Below, one piece after another: positions 1 through 7,740 of a stretch of 64,000 nt of DNA; the first letter of the stretch is position 1; each line of letters starts with the position of its first letter. The position numbers and the translations under genes were made by a program. Origin of the DNA: Microbacterium kyungheense (GTDB lineage: Bacteria > Actinomycetota > Actinomycetes > Actinomycetales > Microbacteriaceae); contig NZ_VFPE01000001.1 in assembly GCF_006783905.1 (NCBI RefSeq), forward strand, positions 806,001 to 870,000. Direction: 5' to 3'. Under the pieces are notes generated by a model, which saw nothing but the letters and a program-made list of their open reading frames with translations, was not told the origin of the DNA and searched no databases.

Positions 1-519
1 CCCGACGAACAGCAGGGCGTTGCCGACAGAGTCGGCGAGCCCCTGCGTGAGCGCCGCGTATAGCAGGGTCGTGTCGCTGCCGACGCGCGAGACGAGGTCG
101 CCCGTGCGGCGGGCGTCGAACTCGCTGATCGGCAGGTGGAGGATGCGGGCGATGAGCCGTCGCCTGCTGGAGTACACGACGGCGGTGCCGGTGCGCTGCA
201 GCAGGTAGTGCTGATAGCCCGAGATCAGCGAGCCCAGGATCACGAAGCCCACGAGCGCCCACACCAGCAGGCCGAGGTCGAGGTTCTCCTGCACGCGCGT
301 GATCACCTGGCCTACCAGCAGCGGCTGGACGAGGGACGCGCCGGCGCTCAGGATGCTGAGCACGACGACCACGGCGATGGTGCCCTTGTGCTCGAACAGG
401 TAGGGCAGCAGCTGGCCGAAGGTCGCGCGCGGTCCCTCCTGCTTGATGCGTCGGGATCGGATGCCGCGGCCTCGTGCGGGGGCGGCGGTGGGGGCTTCGT
501 CGAGTTCGGCGGAGGGCAT
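1..519 (-). CDS. ABC exporter, N-terminal transmembrane part (partial)
   Basis: The reading frame starts at ATG 519 and is still open at the window edge after 173 codons, so only the N-terminus is visible. After a charged 30-residue cytoplasmic tail there are two hydrophobic segments (about residues 45-75 and 85-105). They are followed by the family-typical stretch LPISEFDARRTGDLVSRVGSD, which marks the first intracellular loop of type IV (MsbA/LmrA-like) half-exporters. An ATPase domain is expected beyond the edge but is not seen. A GAGG ribosome site lies 7 nt before the ATG. It follows the small HTH gene by 26 nt, so the two probably share a transcript. The substrate cannot be deduced. Confidence 0.85.
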   Translation of the reverse strand, partial: MPSAELDEAPTAAPARGRGIRSRRIKQEGPRATFGQLLPYLFEHKGTIAVVVVLSILSAGASLVQPLLVGQVITRVQENLDLGLLVWALVGFVILGSLISGYQHYLLQRTGTAVVYSSRRRLIARILHLPISEFDARRTGDLVSRVGSDTTLLYAALTQGLADSVGNALLFVG

Positions 520-545
520 GGGTGTACCTCGTTCGTGAAGGGGGC

Positions 546-761
546 TTACCTTCGACCGTACTTCTTGTGGACGGCCTGTCTGCTCACGCCGAGGGCGCTC
601 GCGATCGCCTGCCACGAGAAGCCGAGGTTGCGGGCCTTGCGCACCTGCACCTCTTCGGCGCGGGCGAGCTCACGGCGCACCTCGGCGAGGCGGTGCAGCT
701 CGGCCAGCGGCTCGCGCTCGCCGGCCGCGCCGATGAGGGTCTGCAGGTCGTCGCCGCTCAT
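546..761 (-). CDS. small helix-turn-helix protein
   Basis: This 71-residue protein has a predicted helix-turn-helix in its last 30 residues (GFSWQAIASALGVSRQAVHKKYG), resembling sigma-factor region 4 or Rok/Xre-type recognition helices. The N-terminal 40 residues are charged and helical, with no ligand domain. I chose ATG 761 because GAGAGG sits just before it; an upstream extension to 863 would run through a dispersed repeat and is unlikely. It precedes the ABC exporter by 26 nt and diverges from the ABC-2 export operon, so it may regulate one or both, possibly through the paired operators at 869-912. That link is inference. Similar short HTH proteins are common in Microbacteriaceae with no assigned role. 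Confidence 0.75.
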   Translation of the reverse strand: MSGDDLQTLIGAAGEREPLAELHRLAEVRRELARAEEVQVRKARNLGFSWQAIASALGVSRQAVHKKYGRR

Positions 762-789
762 CGTGCCGCCTCTCGTGTCGAGTGGATGC

Positions 790-848
790 TCCCCACACCC
801 TCTCCACGCATCGCTTCGCGCTGCGCGGAGCCTCGGGGCGCGTGGGCC
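790..848. repeat. 59-bp dispersed repeat, copy 1
   Basis: This segment matches 62179-62237 at 56 of 59 positions in the same orientation. The core CGCATCGCTTCGCGCTGCGC contains an internal near-palindrome (GCTtCGCGC-t-GCGCGgAGC). It lies in the gap upstream of the small HTH gene, flanked by TGGATGC (783-789) and GCATCCA (860-866) in inverted orientation. Two copies 61 kb apart suggest a genome-wide repeat family. Confidence 0.8.
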
Positions 849-868
849 CACGCGGTGAGGCATCCAGC

Positions 869-884
869 GTCAACCATAGTTGAC
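869..884. promoter_or_regulatory. operator 1, GTCAAC-N4-GTTGAC
   Basis: This is a perfect inverted repeat, GTCAAC cata GTTGAC, extended by GC on each side. It lies in the divergent promoter region between the HTH/exporter genes and the ABC-2 operon. The same core recurs 28 bp downstream. The form suits a dimeric MarR- or TetR-type repressor. The regulator is not identified. Confidence 0.6.
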
Positions 885-896
885 GCACCGCGGGTC

Positions 897-912
897 GTCA
901 ACTCAAGTTGAC
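897..912. promoter_or_regulatory. operator 2, GTCAAC-N4-GTTGAC
   Basis: This is a second copy of the same inverted repeat (GTCAAC tcaa GTTGAC), 28 bp from the first centre to centre and about 26 bp before the probable -10 box of the ABC-2 operon. The pair is placed to control that operon, and perhaps the divergent genes too. Confidence 0.6.
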
Positions 913-937
913 GCTGGGCCGTGTCGGCAGGGCGCGC

Positions 938-943
938 TACTGT
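938..943 (+). promoter_or_regulatory. -10 box of a leaderless transcript
   Basis: TACTGT lies 6 nt before the GTG at 950, and no ribosome site is present. This spacing would start the transcript at or next to the start codon. Confidence 0.5.
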
Positions 944-949
944 GTTCCG

Positions 950-1891
950 GTGCCCGCCCCCGTGATCTCAGCGTCGAACCTCGCCAAGGCCTACAAGGTC
1001 AAGGGCAAGCCCGACTTCGTCGCCGTCGACGGCCTCTCGTTCGAGGTCGCGCCCGGTGAGTCGTTCGGCCTGCTCGGCCCCAACGGCGCAGGCAAGTCCA
1101 CCACCATGAAGATGGTCGGCGCCGTCTCGACCCGCTCCGGCGGCGACCTGTCGATCCTCGGGCTCGATCCCGACCGGTACGGTCCCGAGATCCGCTCGCG
1201 CCTGGGTGTCGTCCCACAGCAGGACAACCTCGACGGCGAGCTCAACGCCCGCGAGAACCTCTACATCTACGGCCGGTACTTCGGGCTGCCGGGCAAGGTG
1301 TGCCAGCAGAAGGCGGACGAGCTGCTGGCGTTCGCGCAGCTCGAAGACAAGGCGAAGAGCAAGGTCGACGCGCTGTCGGGCGGCATGAAGCGGCGGCTCA
1401 CCATCGCGCGTGGACTCATCAACGACCCGCGCATCCTGCTGCTCGACGAGCCCACCACGGGCCTGGACCCGCAGGCCCGTCATGTGCTGTGGGACCGCCT
1501 GTTCCGACTCAAGGAGCGCGGCACGACGCTCGTGCTCACCACGCACTACATGGACGAGGCCGAGCAGCTGTGCGACCGGCTCATCGTCGTCGACAAGGGT
1601 CGCATCATGGCCGAGGGCACGCCCGCCTCGCTCATCCGCGAGCACTCCAGCCGTGAGGTGCTCGAGGTGCGCTTCGGGTCGGACCGCAACCAGCAGGTCG
1701 CCCCGCAGCTGGCGAGTATCGGCGACCGCGTCGAGGTGCTGCCCGACCGCATCCTGGTCTACGCCCACGACGGCGAGTCTGCGCTCGAAGCCGTCACGCA
1801 CCGCGGGCTCACGCCGCTCACCTCGCTGGTGCGCCGGTCCAGCCTCGAGGACGTGTTCCTTCGACTGACCGGAAGGTCGCTGATCGAATGA
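950..1891 (+). CDS. ABC-2 export ATPase, NodI/DrrA type
   Basis: This 313-residue ATPase energises export through the two permeases that follow. Walker A is GPNGAGKS at residues 43-50, the Q-loop is VVPQQDN, the signature is ALSGGMKRR near 146, and Walker B is LLLDEPTTG near 166, followed by the switch histidine in TTHYMDEAEQLCDRL. The phrase around HVLWDRLFRLKERG is characteristic of NodI-like lipo-oligosaccharide and daunorubicin-type ATPases. I start at GTG 950 (leaderless) rather than TTG 908, because the latter lies inside operator 2. The stop overlaps the next start as ATGA, so an operon is certain. Substrate unknown: drug, lipid or glycolipid. Confidence 0.9.
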   Translation: MPAPVISASNLAKAYKVKGKPDFVAVDGLSFEVAPGESFGLLGPNGAGKSTTMKMVGAVSTRSGGDLSILGLDPDRYGPEIRSRLGVVPQQDNLDGELNARENLYIYGRYFGLPGKVCQQKADELLAFAQLEDKAKSKVDALSGGMKRRLTIARGLINDPRILLLDEPTTGLDPQARHVLWDRLFRLKERGTTLVLTTHYMDEAEQLCDRLIVVDKGRIMAEGTPASLIREHSSREVLEVRFGSDRNQQVAPQLASIGDRVEVLPDRILVYAHDGESALEAVTHRGLTPLTSLVRRSSLEDVFLRLTGRSLIE

Positions 1892-2784
1892 GCGGGCGTT
1901 CCGAAGAGGGCGTGCCGCAGCCCGGCGCCGCGTCGGCGGTCACCGCGCACCCCACGACCGAAGAGCTGCGCGCCGAGGCGATGGAGTGGGGCCGCAAGCC
2001 CCGCGGCCTCGGGACCTGGTACGTCACCGAGCACATGGTCCGCGCGATGCGCGCCTACGGCTGGACGATCGTGGTCGGCGCGCTCGGTCAGCCGATCCTC
2101 TACCTCCTGGGGCTGGCCGTCGGCCTCGCGGCGCTCATCGGCGCGCCGATCCAGGACGGCGATCAGACCGTCCCGTACCTGGTGTTCGTCGCGCCGGCCC
2201 TGCTGATGACGGCCGCGATCTCGGTGGCGACCGAGGAGTTCTCGTTCCCCGTGATGGCCGGGTTCAAGTGGCGCCGCTACTTCTTCGGCTTCAGCGCCTC
2301 GCCGCTGTCACCGGGCCAGATCGCCGGCGGCGTCGTCATGGGGGCGTCCGCGCGCATGTTCGTGGTCGTCGTCGCGTACTACGCGCTCATCTGGATCTTC
2401 GGCGCGGTGCCCTCCCCGGCGACCGGATGGCTCACGATCCCGATCGGCCTGCTCGCCGGGCTCTCGTTCGGCATTCCCTACATGGCATATGCCGCCTCGA
2501 TCACTGAGGACAAAGGGCAGTTCGCGCTCGTGCAGCGGTTCATCTTCATGCCGATGTTCCTGTTCTCGGGCACGTTCTACCCGCTCGACACGCTGCCGCT
2601 GTGGCTGCAGTGGATCGGCTGGATCTCGCCGCTGTGGCATGCGTCCGAACTCGGGCGCATGGCGACGTACGGCAAGCCTGCCGATCCGTTCGTCGTGCTC
2701 GCGCACGTGGTCTTCCTGCTCGTGCTCGCGGTCGGGGGTTACATCGTGGGGCGGCGGCTGTTCCAGAGGAGGCTCGGCGAATGA
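1888..2784 (+). CDS. ABC-2 type permease (NodJ/DrrB-like), first subunit
   Basis: This 298-residue membrane protein has about six transmembrane segments in its last 250 residues and a 55-residue charged N-terminal tail. An ATGA overlap joins it to the upstream ATPase and another to the next permease. The motif FSGTFYPLDTLPLWLQWIGWISPLWH near residues 225-255 is the family signature of ABC-2 membrane proteins of the NodJ/DrrB type. With the neighbouring permease it presumably forms a heterodimeric export channel. Confidence 0.88.
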   Translation: MSGRSEEGVPQPGAASAVTAHPTTEELRAEAMEWGRKPRGLGTWYVTEHMVRAMRAYGWTIVVGALGQPILYLLGLAVGLAALIGAPIQDGDQTVPYLVFVAPALLMTAAISVATEEFSFPVMAGFKWRRYFFGFSASPLSPGQIAGGVVMGASARMFVVVVAYYALIWIFGAVPSPATGWLTIPIGLLAGLSFGIPYMAYAASITEDKGQFALVQRFIFMPMFLFSGTFYPLDTLPLWLQWIGWISPLWHASELGRMATYGKPADPFVVLAHVVFLLVLAVGGYIVGRRLFQRRLGE

Positions 2785-3599
2785 CGGTCATGACCGAGGC
2801 TCCGGTGCGCTCCGGCGGCGTCCGCGCGCTGTGGGCCGGCAACCCTCAGGCTGTCGTGCAGCGCGGTCTCATCGCGGCGCGGTCGTCGAGCTGGGCCGTC
2901 GTGCTGTCGGGCTTCTTCGAGCCGGTGTTCTACCTGCTGTCGATGGGCATCGGCATGGGCGCCCTGATCGGCACCGTGCAGACATCGGGCGGCGTCGAGG
3001 TGAGCTACGCGGCGTTCATCGCCCCGGCGCTGCTGGCGACGTCGGCGATGAACGGCGCCATCTACGACTCGACGTGGAACGTCTTCTTCAAGCTCAACTA
3101 CGGCAAGCTCTACGAGGGCATGCTGGCGACCTCGCTCGGCCCGCTCGACGTGGCACTGGGAGAGATCCTCTACGCGCTGCTGCGCGGACTGCTGTACGCG
3201 ACCGGCTTCATGGTCATCATGCAGCTGCTCGGGCTCAACCTCGCCTGGACGGCGATCCTCGCGATCCCTGCCGTGCTGCTCATCGCATTCGGGTTCGCGA
3301 GCCTGGGGATGGCCGTGACGAGCTACATGAAGACGTTCCAGCAGATGGACTGGATCAACTTCGTGCTGCTGCCGATGTTCCTGTTCTCGGCGACGCTCTT
3401 CCCGATCACCGCGTACCCCGACTGGATCCAGGCGATCATCATGGCCTTCCCGCTGTGGCACGGCGTCGAGCTGGTGCGCGGGCTGACGACCGGCATCCTC
3501 ACTCCCGAGATGTGGTGGCACGTGCTGTACTTCGTCGTCATGATCGCGGTCGGACTCGTCTTCACCACCAAGCGGCTGCGGGCGCTCTTCCTGGACTGA
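2781..3599 (+). CDS. ABC-2 type permease (NodJ/DrrB-like), second subunit
   Basis: This 272-residue paralogue of the preceding permease has the same six-segment layout and the matching signature FSATLFPITAYPDWIQAIIMAFPLWH. Start ATG 2781 overlaps the previous stop. ATG at 2790 is an alternative but would lose the coupling. It is the last gene of the three-gene exporter. The paired permeases point to a heterodimeric transporter, as in NodIJ-like systems with duplicated membrane subunits. Confidence 0.88.
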   Translation: MTVMTEAPVRSGGVRALWAGNPQAVVQRGLIAARSSSWAVVLSGFFEPVFYLLSMGIGMGALIGTVQTSGGVEVSYAAFIAPALLATSAMNGAIYDSTWNVFFKLNYGKLYEGMLATSLGPLDVALGEILYALLRGLLYATGFMVIMQLLGLNLAWTAILAIPAVLLIAFGFASLGMAVTSYMKTFQQMDWINFVLLPMFLFSATLFPITAYPDWIQAIIMAFPLWHGVELVRGLTTGILTPEMWWHVLYFVVMIAVGLVFTTKRLRALFLD

Positions 3600-3605
3600 C
3601 ACTTT

Positions 3606-3619
3606 CTGAACGCGTTCAG
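3606..3619. promoter_or_regulatory. 14-bp palindromic operator
   Basis: CTGAACGCGTTCAG is a perfect 14-bp palindrome just upstream of the -10 box TAGCTT (3627-3632). It has the size and symmetry of TetR-family operators. No TetR gene lies nearby in the window. Confidence 0.5.
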
Positions 3620-3626
3620 TTTCTGC

Positions 3627-3632
3627 TAGCTT
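3627..3632 (+). promoter_or_regulatory. -10 box of a leaderless transcript
   Basis: TAGCTT stands 6 nt before GTG 3639, and the palindrome 3606-3619 overlaps the expected spacer and -35 region. Repressor binding there would block this promoter. Confidence 0.5.
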
Positions 3633-3638
3633 CGGGGT

Positions 3639-4271
3639 GTGCGGACACCCGAGGGACGACAGCGGAGGCGCGCGGCGCCGATCTTCGTGAGCATCCGCAT
3701 CGATGCACCGTGGGAGCGCGTGTGGCAGCTGACGCAGGATCCCGCCGCGCACGTGCGGTGGGATGCCCGCTTCAGCGCGATCGTGCCCACCGCGTCGCTC
3801 CCCGGGGGCGGGTACCGCTTCCGGTACGAACGGCGTGTCCCCGGGCGCACGATCGTCGGCGTCGGTGCGACGATCGGCGAACGCGAGCGTCCCGACGGCA
3901 CGCGGACCTCCGCACTGCGGTTCGACACCGACGACGCGCTGTCGCCCCTCGGAGCGGGCCGCGGCTACTGGCGCTACGTGCCCGACGGTGACGGAGTGGT
4001 GTTCTCTACCGGCTACGACTACGAGCCGGGGTGGGGCCGCCTGCTCGATCGGTTGGTGCGACCCGCGATCGGATGGCTCACGGCGTGGAGCTTCGATCGC
4101 CTGCGCCTGTGGGCCGAGCAGGGCGCCGCCCCCGAGCGCTGGCCGCTCGCGACGGCACTGCAGCCCTGGCGCGCCGGGCGTCCCCGGGCCGGGCGCTGCC
4201 GCCGTCGCGCCCCCGGTGCGCACGCTTTCGCCGGCGCGCCGGCGACGCTCGCGGACCTGGCGGCGCCATGA
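3639..4271 (+). CDS. SRPBCC-fold protein (START/polyketide cyclase-like)
   Basis: This 210-residue soluble protein carries an SRPBCC-like domain at about residues 15-155. It opens with SIRIDAPWERVWQLTQDP, typical of the first strand and helix of START/cyclase-like proteins that bind hydrophobic ligands. The end of the fold is LDRLVRPAIGWLTAWSFDRLRLWAE. The last 45 residues are arginine- and proline-rich and probably disordered. The gene starts at GTG 3639 as a leaderless message behind a palindromic operator and overlaps the next gene as ATGA. No substrate can be named. A role in lipid or membrane metabolism next to the exporter is a guess. Confidence 0.75.
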   Translation: MRTPEGRQRRRAAPIFVSIRIDAPWERVWQLTQDPAAHVRWDARFSAIVPTASLPGGGYRFRYERRVPGRTIVGVGATIGERERPDGTRTSALRFDTDDALSPLGAGRGYWRYVPDGDGVVFSTGYDYEPGWGRLLDRLVRPAIGWLTAWSFDRLRLWAEQGAAPERWPLATALQPWRAGRPRAGRCRRRAPGAHAFAGAPATLADLAAP

Positions 4272-4960
4272 CCTCGGCGGTCGTGGGGCAGCGGACGTCG
4301 ATGTTCGCCGCGGCGATGGGCGACCAGTTCGCGCGCCTGCACCCGATGCTTCAGCGAAGGTTCGGCGTCGGTCTCGAAGCAGGCTACGCCTGCGTCGGCG
4401 AGGGGGTCATGACGCGCATCCGCCGCGGCCCGTGGTGGACGGTGCCGTTCCTGCAGGTCGGACGGTTCCGCAACATCCTGGTGCCCGAGGTGGGCACCGA
4501 CATCCCGTTCACCATCGAGAACTACGCGTACCGCGACCCGTTCGGTCGCGAGACCGTCACGTTCGTCAGGGACTTCCGGATGCCGCGCCGCCGGTACCGC
4601 TTCGACGCGACGATGGTGCTGGCTCAGGGGAGCATCGTCGACTACCTCGGCACCCACCAGCACCTGGCGGTCGATCTGCAGCTGTGCGCGGATGACGACG
4701 GCGCGCTCGTGCTGCGGTCGGACGCGCAGCGCTTCTACGCGGGCCCCTTCGGCTTCCGGTTCCCGATGATCTTCAGCGGCCGGGCGCTGCTGCGCGAGTC
4801 GTTCGACGACGAGGCAGGCGTGTTCCGCATCCGCCTCGAGGTGCGCAACCGTGTGTTCGGCTTCCTCTTCGGCTACGAGGGCACGTTCCGCTGCACGTTC
4901 CCCGAAGCGGCCGATGCGCCGCAGCGGCTGAAGCCCGTCCGGCACGAGCTGCGCACCTAG
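4268..4960 (+). CDS. DUF4166 domain protein
   Basis: This 230-residue protein resembles the DUF4166 family, with the features MLQRRFGVG near the N-terminus and ending in FGFLFGYEGTFRCTF. No membrane segment or catalytic motif is recognisable. Its start overlaps the SRPBCC gene, so the two are co-transcribed and probably act together. DUF4166 genes often stand beside epimerase/reductase or SRPBCC genes in actinobacteria, but no biochemical role is established. After it, 4961-5146 holds no gene I can support. Confidence 0.8.
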   Translation: MTSAVVGQRTSMFAAAMGDQFARLHPMLQRRFGVGLEAGYACVGEGVMTRIRRGPWWTVPFLQVGRFRNILVPEVGTDIPFTIENYAYRDPFGRETVTFVRDFRMPRRRYRFDATMVLAQGSIVDYLGTHQHLAVDLQLCADDDGALVLRSDAQRFYAGPFGFRFPMIFSGRALLRESFDDEAGVFRIRLEVRNRVFGFLFGYEGTFRCTFPEAADAPQRLKPVRHELRT

Positions 4961-5146
4961 CCTGGCTCGCGCATACTGCGGCGCGACGGCATCCCTCCCG
5001 CGACCGCGCCGAGGCGGCATCCCCGAGACCGAGCAGATCGTCCGCGAGACCGGGGACGCGGGCTGAGACCTGGGGTCATGCCCGGGGTCTCAGCCCGAGC
5101 CCCCGGTCTCGGCGAACGAGTTCCACCGAGACGCGGGCGAGGGCGG

Positions 5147-6601
5147 CTAGAGCGAGCCGGTCGCGCCGACGCCGAGGTCGGCGTTGTAGTCGACGTCCTT
5201 GGTCTCGGGGCTCAGGAGCAGCGCGACGAACGTCAGCACGCTCATCACCGACAGGTAGATGCCGACGAGCCACGGGCTGCCGCCCGCGGCCGCCCACAGC
5301 GCCACCGCGACGATCGGCGCCAGCGCCGCACCGAGGATCGACGACACGTTGTACGAGATCGCAGAGCCCGAGTAGCGCACGTTCGTCGGGAAGAGCTCGG
5401 GCAGGATCGCGCCCATCGGCCCGAACGTGGCGCCCATCAGCATGAACCCGAACACGAGGAAGGCCTGCACCAGCGCGCCCGTGAACTTCGGGTCGAGCTG
5501 CGGAAGCAGGAACAGGTTGAACGTCAGGCCGAACACGACGATGACGCCCGTCACCCACAGCAGCAGGCGGCGCCGGCCGACGGCATCCGCGATGGGTCCC
5601 GACAGCAGCGTGAAGATGCCGAAGAACACCACGCCGATGATCTGCATCAGCACGAAGTCGGTGTAGCCGAAGCCCAGGCCGGGCACGTACGTCGCCGCGT
5701 CGAACGGGGTTCCCGCCGCCTCGGCCGCCGCCTCGGCACCCGCGAGGGTCGCCTTCGTGCCGTACGCGAGCGTGAAGTTCGTCATGAGGTAGAACAGCAC
5801 GTACGTCGCCAGCATGATGAACGTGCCGAGGATCAGGTGCCACCAGTGGTGGCGGATGACGGTGCCGAGCGGGAACTTGCGCAGCGCGCCCTTCTCTTCG
5901 GCCTTGACGAAGGTCTCGGACTCGACCAGGCGCAGTCGCACCCACAGGCCGATGATCACCATGACGGCCGAGAACAGGAACGGCACGCGCCAGCCCCACG
6001 CGAGGAAGTCCGCCGAGCGCTGGCCGGCGCCCTCGGGGTGCGGCAGCAGGAAGTTGATGGCGAGGAACACGCCGTTCGCGATGATGAAGCCGAGCGGGGC
6101 GCCGAGCTGCGGGAACGTGCCGTACCAGGCGCGCTTGCCCTTCGGTGCGTTCTCGGTGGCCACCAGGGCGGCGCCCGACCACTCGCCACCGAGCGCGAAG
6201 CCCTGGAACAGGCGCAGGATCAGCAGCAGCACCGCGGCCCACACGCCGATCTCGTTGAACGTGGGCAGGCAGCCGATGAGGAAGGTCGCGATTCCCATGG
6301 TCAGCAGCGATGCCACGAGGGTCGCCTTGCGTCCGAAGCGGTCGCCGAAGTGGCCGAAGACGACGGCGCCCAGCGGGCGGGCGACCATCGCGGCGCCGAA
6401 CACGCTGAACGACAGCAGCAGCGACGTGGTGTCGTTGCCGGTCGGGAAGAACAGGATCGGGAACACGAGCACGGCGGCGGTCGCGTAGACGTAGAAGTCG
6501 TAGAACTCGATCGTGGTGCCGATGAGGCTCGCGAGAATGACGCGGGAACGAGGGTTGGCAGGAGCGGCGGGAGCCGCAGCGGACGTGCTGGGGGAGGTCA
6601 T
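5147..6601 (-). CDS. MFS transporter, metabolite:H+ symporter (ProP/ShiA-like)
   Basis: This 484-residue protein has 12 predicted membrane segments. The MHS-family marks are IGTTIEFYDFYVYATAAVLVF in helix 1, the loop motif GHFGDRFGRKATL after helix 2, and RLFQGFALGGEWSGA in helix 4. Relatives (ProP, KgtP, ShiA) import proline/betaine, alpha-ketoglutarate or shikimate with protons; the substrate here is open. ATG 6601 is preferred to GTG 6607 because AGGTGA sits directly before it. It stands alone, with a terminator-like hairpin upstream that separates it from the small membrane protein. Confidence 0.88.
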   Translation of the reverse strand: MTSPSTSAAAPAAPANPRSRVILASLIGTTIEFYDFYVYATAAVLVFPILFFPTGNDTTSLLLSFSVFGAAMVARPLGAVVFGHFGDRFGRKATLVASLLTMGIATFLIGCLPTFNEIGVWAAVLLLILRLFQGFALGGEWSGAALVATENAPKGKRAWYGTFPQLGAPLGFIIANGVFLAINFLLPHPEGAGQRSADFLAWGWRVPFLFSAVMVIIGLWVRLRLVESETFVKAEEKGALRKFPLGTVIRHHWWHLILGTFIMLATYVLFYLMTNFTLAYGTKATLAGAEAAAEAAGTPFDAATYVPGLGFGYTDFVLMQIIGVVFFGIFTLLSGPIADAVGRRRLLLWVTGVIVVFGLTFNLFLLPQLDPKFTGALVQAFLVFGFMLMGATFGPMGAILPELFPTNVRYSGSAISYNVSSILGAALAPIVAVALWAAAGGSPWLVGIYLSVMSVLTFVALLLSPETKDVDYNADLGVGATGSL

Positions 6602-6777
6602 ATTCACCTGGGCATGCGCGGAACGGGGCCATCCGGGTGGGATGCTGCGGTGGGCGGACGCCCGGCGCAGGATGGCGCGTCAGGCGGCACTGCACTGGAT
6701 CACCATGGGTGCGAGCTGGTCGCCCGGCACGAGGATCAAGCCTACCCCGGCGGCGCTGCTGCGGCTCCGGATGCGAA

Positions 6778-6814
6778 GAGCGGATGCCTCGGCCCAGGGC
6801 CGCGGCATCCGCTC
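6778..6814 (-). terminator. hairpin terminator
   Basis: GAGCGGATGCC (6778-6788) pairs exactly with GGCATCCGCTC (6804-6814), and GGCCC/GGGCC extends the stem inward. It lies 21 nt after the stop of the small membrane gene on the minus strand. There is no T tract, as is usual in high-GC actinobacteria. Confidence 0.6.
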
Positions 6815-6834
6815 TCGGATGTCGTCTCAGTCGG

Positions 6835-7188
6835 TCAGCGCCACAGCACGGCGATCGCGGCGTTCGCGAAGGTCAGCACGCCGATGGACCAGAAGATGCC
6901 CCCGGGCACCGAACCGGTCTTGCGCTGGCGGCCGGCCCCGATGCCGAGCAGGGCGCCGATGATCACGAGGATCACGAGCTTGACGCCGATCTTGACGTAG
7001 TTCAGGTCGTATTCGATGCCCCACGGGGCGGCGAGGATGAGGCCGGCGAGACCGGCGATCGCGAGTCCCCAGTTCATGAGGCGCGTGATCTGGTGCTTTC
7101 CGTTGACCGCCTCGACGACCCAGGCGCCGAAGAGGATGGCGAAGCCCACGAGGTGGACGAGCACGACGACATGACGGAGGATTTCCAT
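6835..7188 (-). CDS. small integral membrane protein, four helices
   Basis: This 117-residue protein has four predicted membrane helices (about residues 5-27, 38-57, 66-84, 93-114) and short polar loops. It begins with MEILRHVVVLVHLVGFAILFGAWV; the histidines in the first helix and the overall length resemble small CopD/DUF2269-like proteins, but I cannot assign it. Translation is probably leaderless: TAGACT at 7195-7200 stands 6 nt before the ATG and no ribosome site is seen. It lies in its own transcription unit between the MFS gene and the riboflavin operon. Confidence 0.7.
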   Translation of the reverse strand: MEILRHVVVLVHLVGFAILFGAWVVEAVNGKHQITRLMNWGLAIAGLAGLILAAPWGIEYDLNYVKIGVKLVILVIIGALLGIGAGRQRKTGSVPGGIFWSIGVLTFANAAIAVLWR

Positions 7189-7194
7189 GCCCTC

Positions 7195-7200
7195 AGTCTA
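7195..7200 (-). promoter_or_regulatory. -10 box of a leaderless transcript
   Basis: TAGACT on the minus strand is separated by 6 nt from the ATG at 7188, with no Shine-Dalgarno sequence between. Confidence 0.5.
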
Positions 7201-7255
7201 GCTGAAGGTTGCTCCGGCGCGAGGGTCAGCCCCGTCGGTCACCGGGCCGTCACCC

Positions 7256-7275
7256 GGTCACTGAGCCTGTCGAAG
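7256..7275. repeat. REP-like element in the end of ribH
   Basis: GGTCACTGAGCCTGTCGAAG is a member of the short repeat family with core CTGAGCCTGTCGAAG. It encodes the last residues and supplies the stop codon of RibH, giving the tail LRQAQ. Confidence 0.75.
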
Positions 7276-7740
7276 TGCGCGCAGCACGAGCGCCGTGCGG
7301 ATCGCGGCGTCGGCCGCCTCGAAGCCCTTGTCCTCCTGCGACCCGGGCAGCCCTGCGCGATCGATGCCCTGCGCCTCGTCGTCGAGCGTGAGCACCCCGA
7401 ACCCGACGGGCTTGCCGGTGTCGAGCGCGACGCGCGTGAGACCGTCGGTGGCGGCGTTCGACACGAACTCGAAGTGGGGCGTCCCGCCGCGGATGATGAC
7501 GCCGAGCGCCACCGCCGCGTCGGCGCCGGCCTCGAGGGCGGCCTTGGCGACCACGGGCAGCTCGAACGAGCCCGGCACGCGCACCACCCGGTGCGTCGCG
7601 CCGGAGGCGTCCAGCGCGCGCTGTGCGCCCGCGATGAGTCCGTCGGTGATCGTCTCGTGCCACGTGCCCGCGATCACGACCACGTCGAGACCCGTCGCGT
7701 CGACCGTTCCGGTCGCCTGGGGAGCGCCCTTGCCGCTCAT
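7258..7740 (-). CDS. ribH: 6,7-dimethyl-8-ribityllumazine synthase
   Basis: RibH condenses 5-amino-6-ribitylamino-uracil with dihydroxybutanone phosphate to lumazine, the penultimate riboflavin step. The 160-residue protein shows the substrate-binding segments SFELPV, ALGVIIRGGTPHFEFV with the catalytic histidine, and the closing TLDDEAQGIDRAG. ATG 7740 overlaps the ribBA stop (ATGA), so it is the last gene of the riboflavin operon. The usual C-terminal helix (KGFEAADAAIRTALVLRAL) is followed by RQAQ, contributed by a REP-like element that also forms the stop. Homologues often end just before this, so the tail is a late acquisition. Confidence 0.97.
   Translation of the reverse strand: MSGKGAPQATGTVDATGLDVVVIAGTWHETITDGLIAGAQRALDASGATHRVVRVPGSFELPVVAKAALEAGADAAVALGVIIRGGTPHFEFVSNAATDGLTRVALDTGKPVGFGVLTLDDEAQGIDRAGLPGSQEDKGFEAADAAIRTALVLRALRQAQ

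Noticed and set aside
546..863. A longer form of the small HTH protein starting at 863
   Set aside because: The extra 34 residues would be encoded by the 59-bp dispersed repeat and are Arg/Ala-rich junk; a good ribosome site precedes ATG 761.
4961..5146. Possible small gene between the DUF4166 and MHS genes
   Set aside because: No frame with a credible start and ribosome site; the stretch is GC-rich with direct repeats of GAGACCGG-like sequence only.
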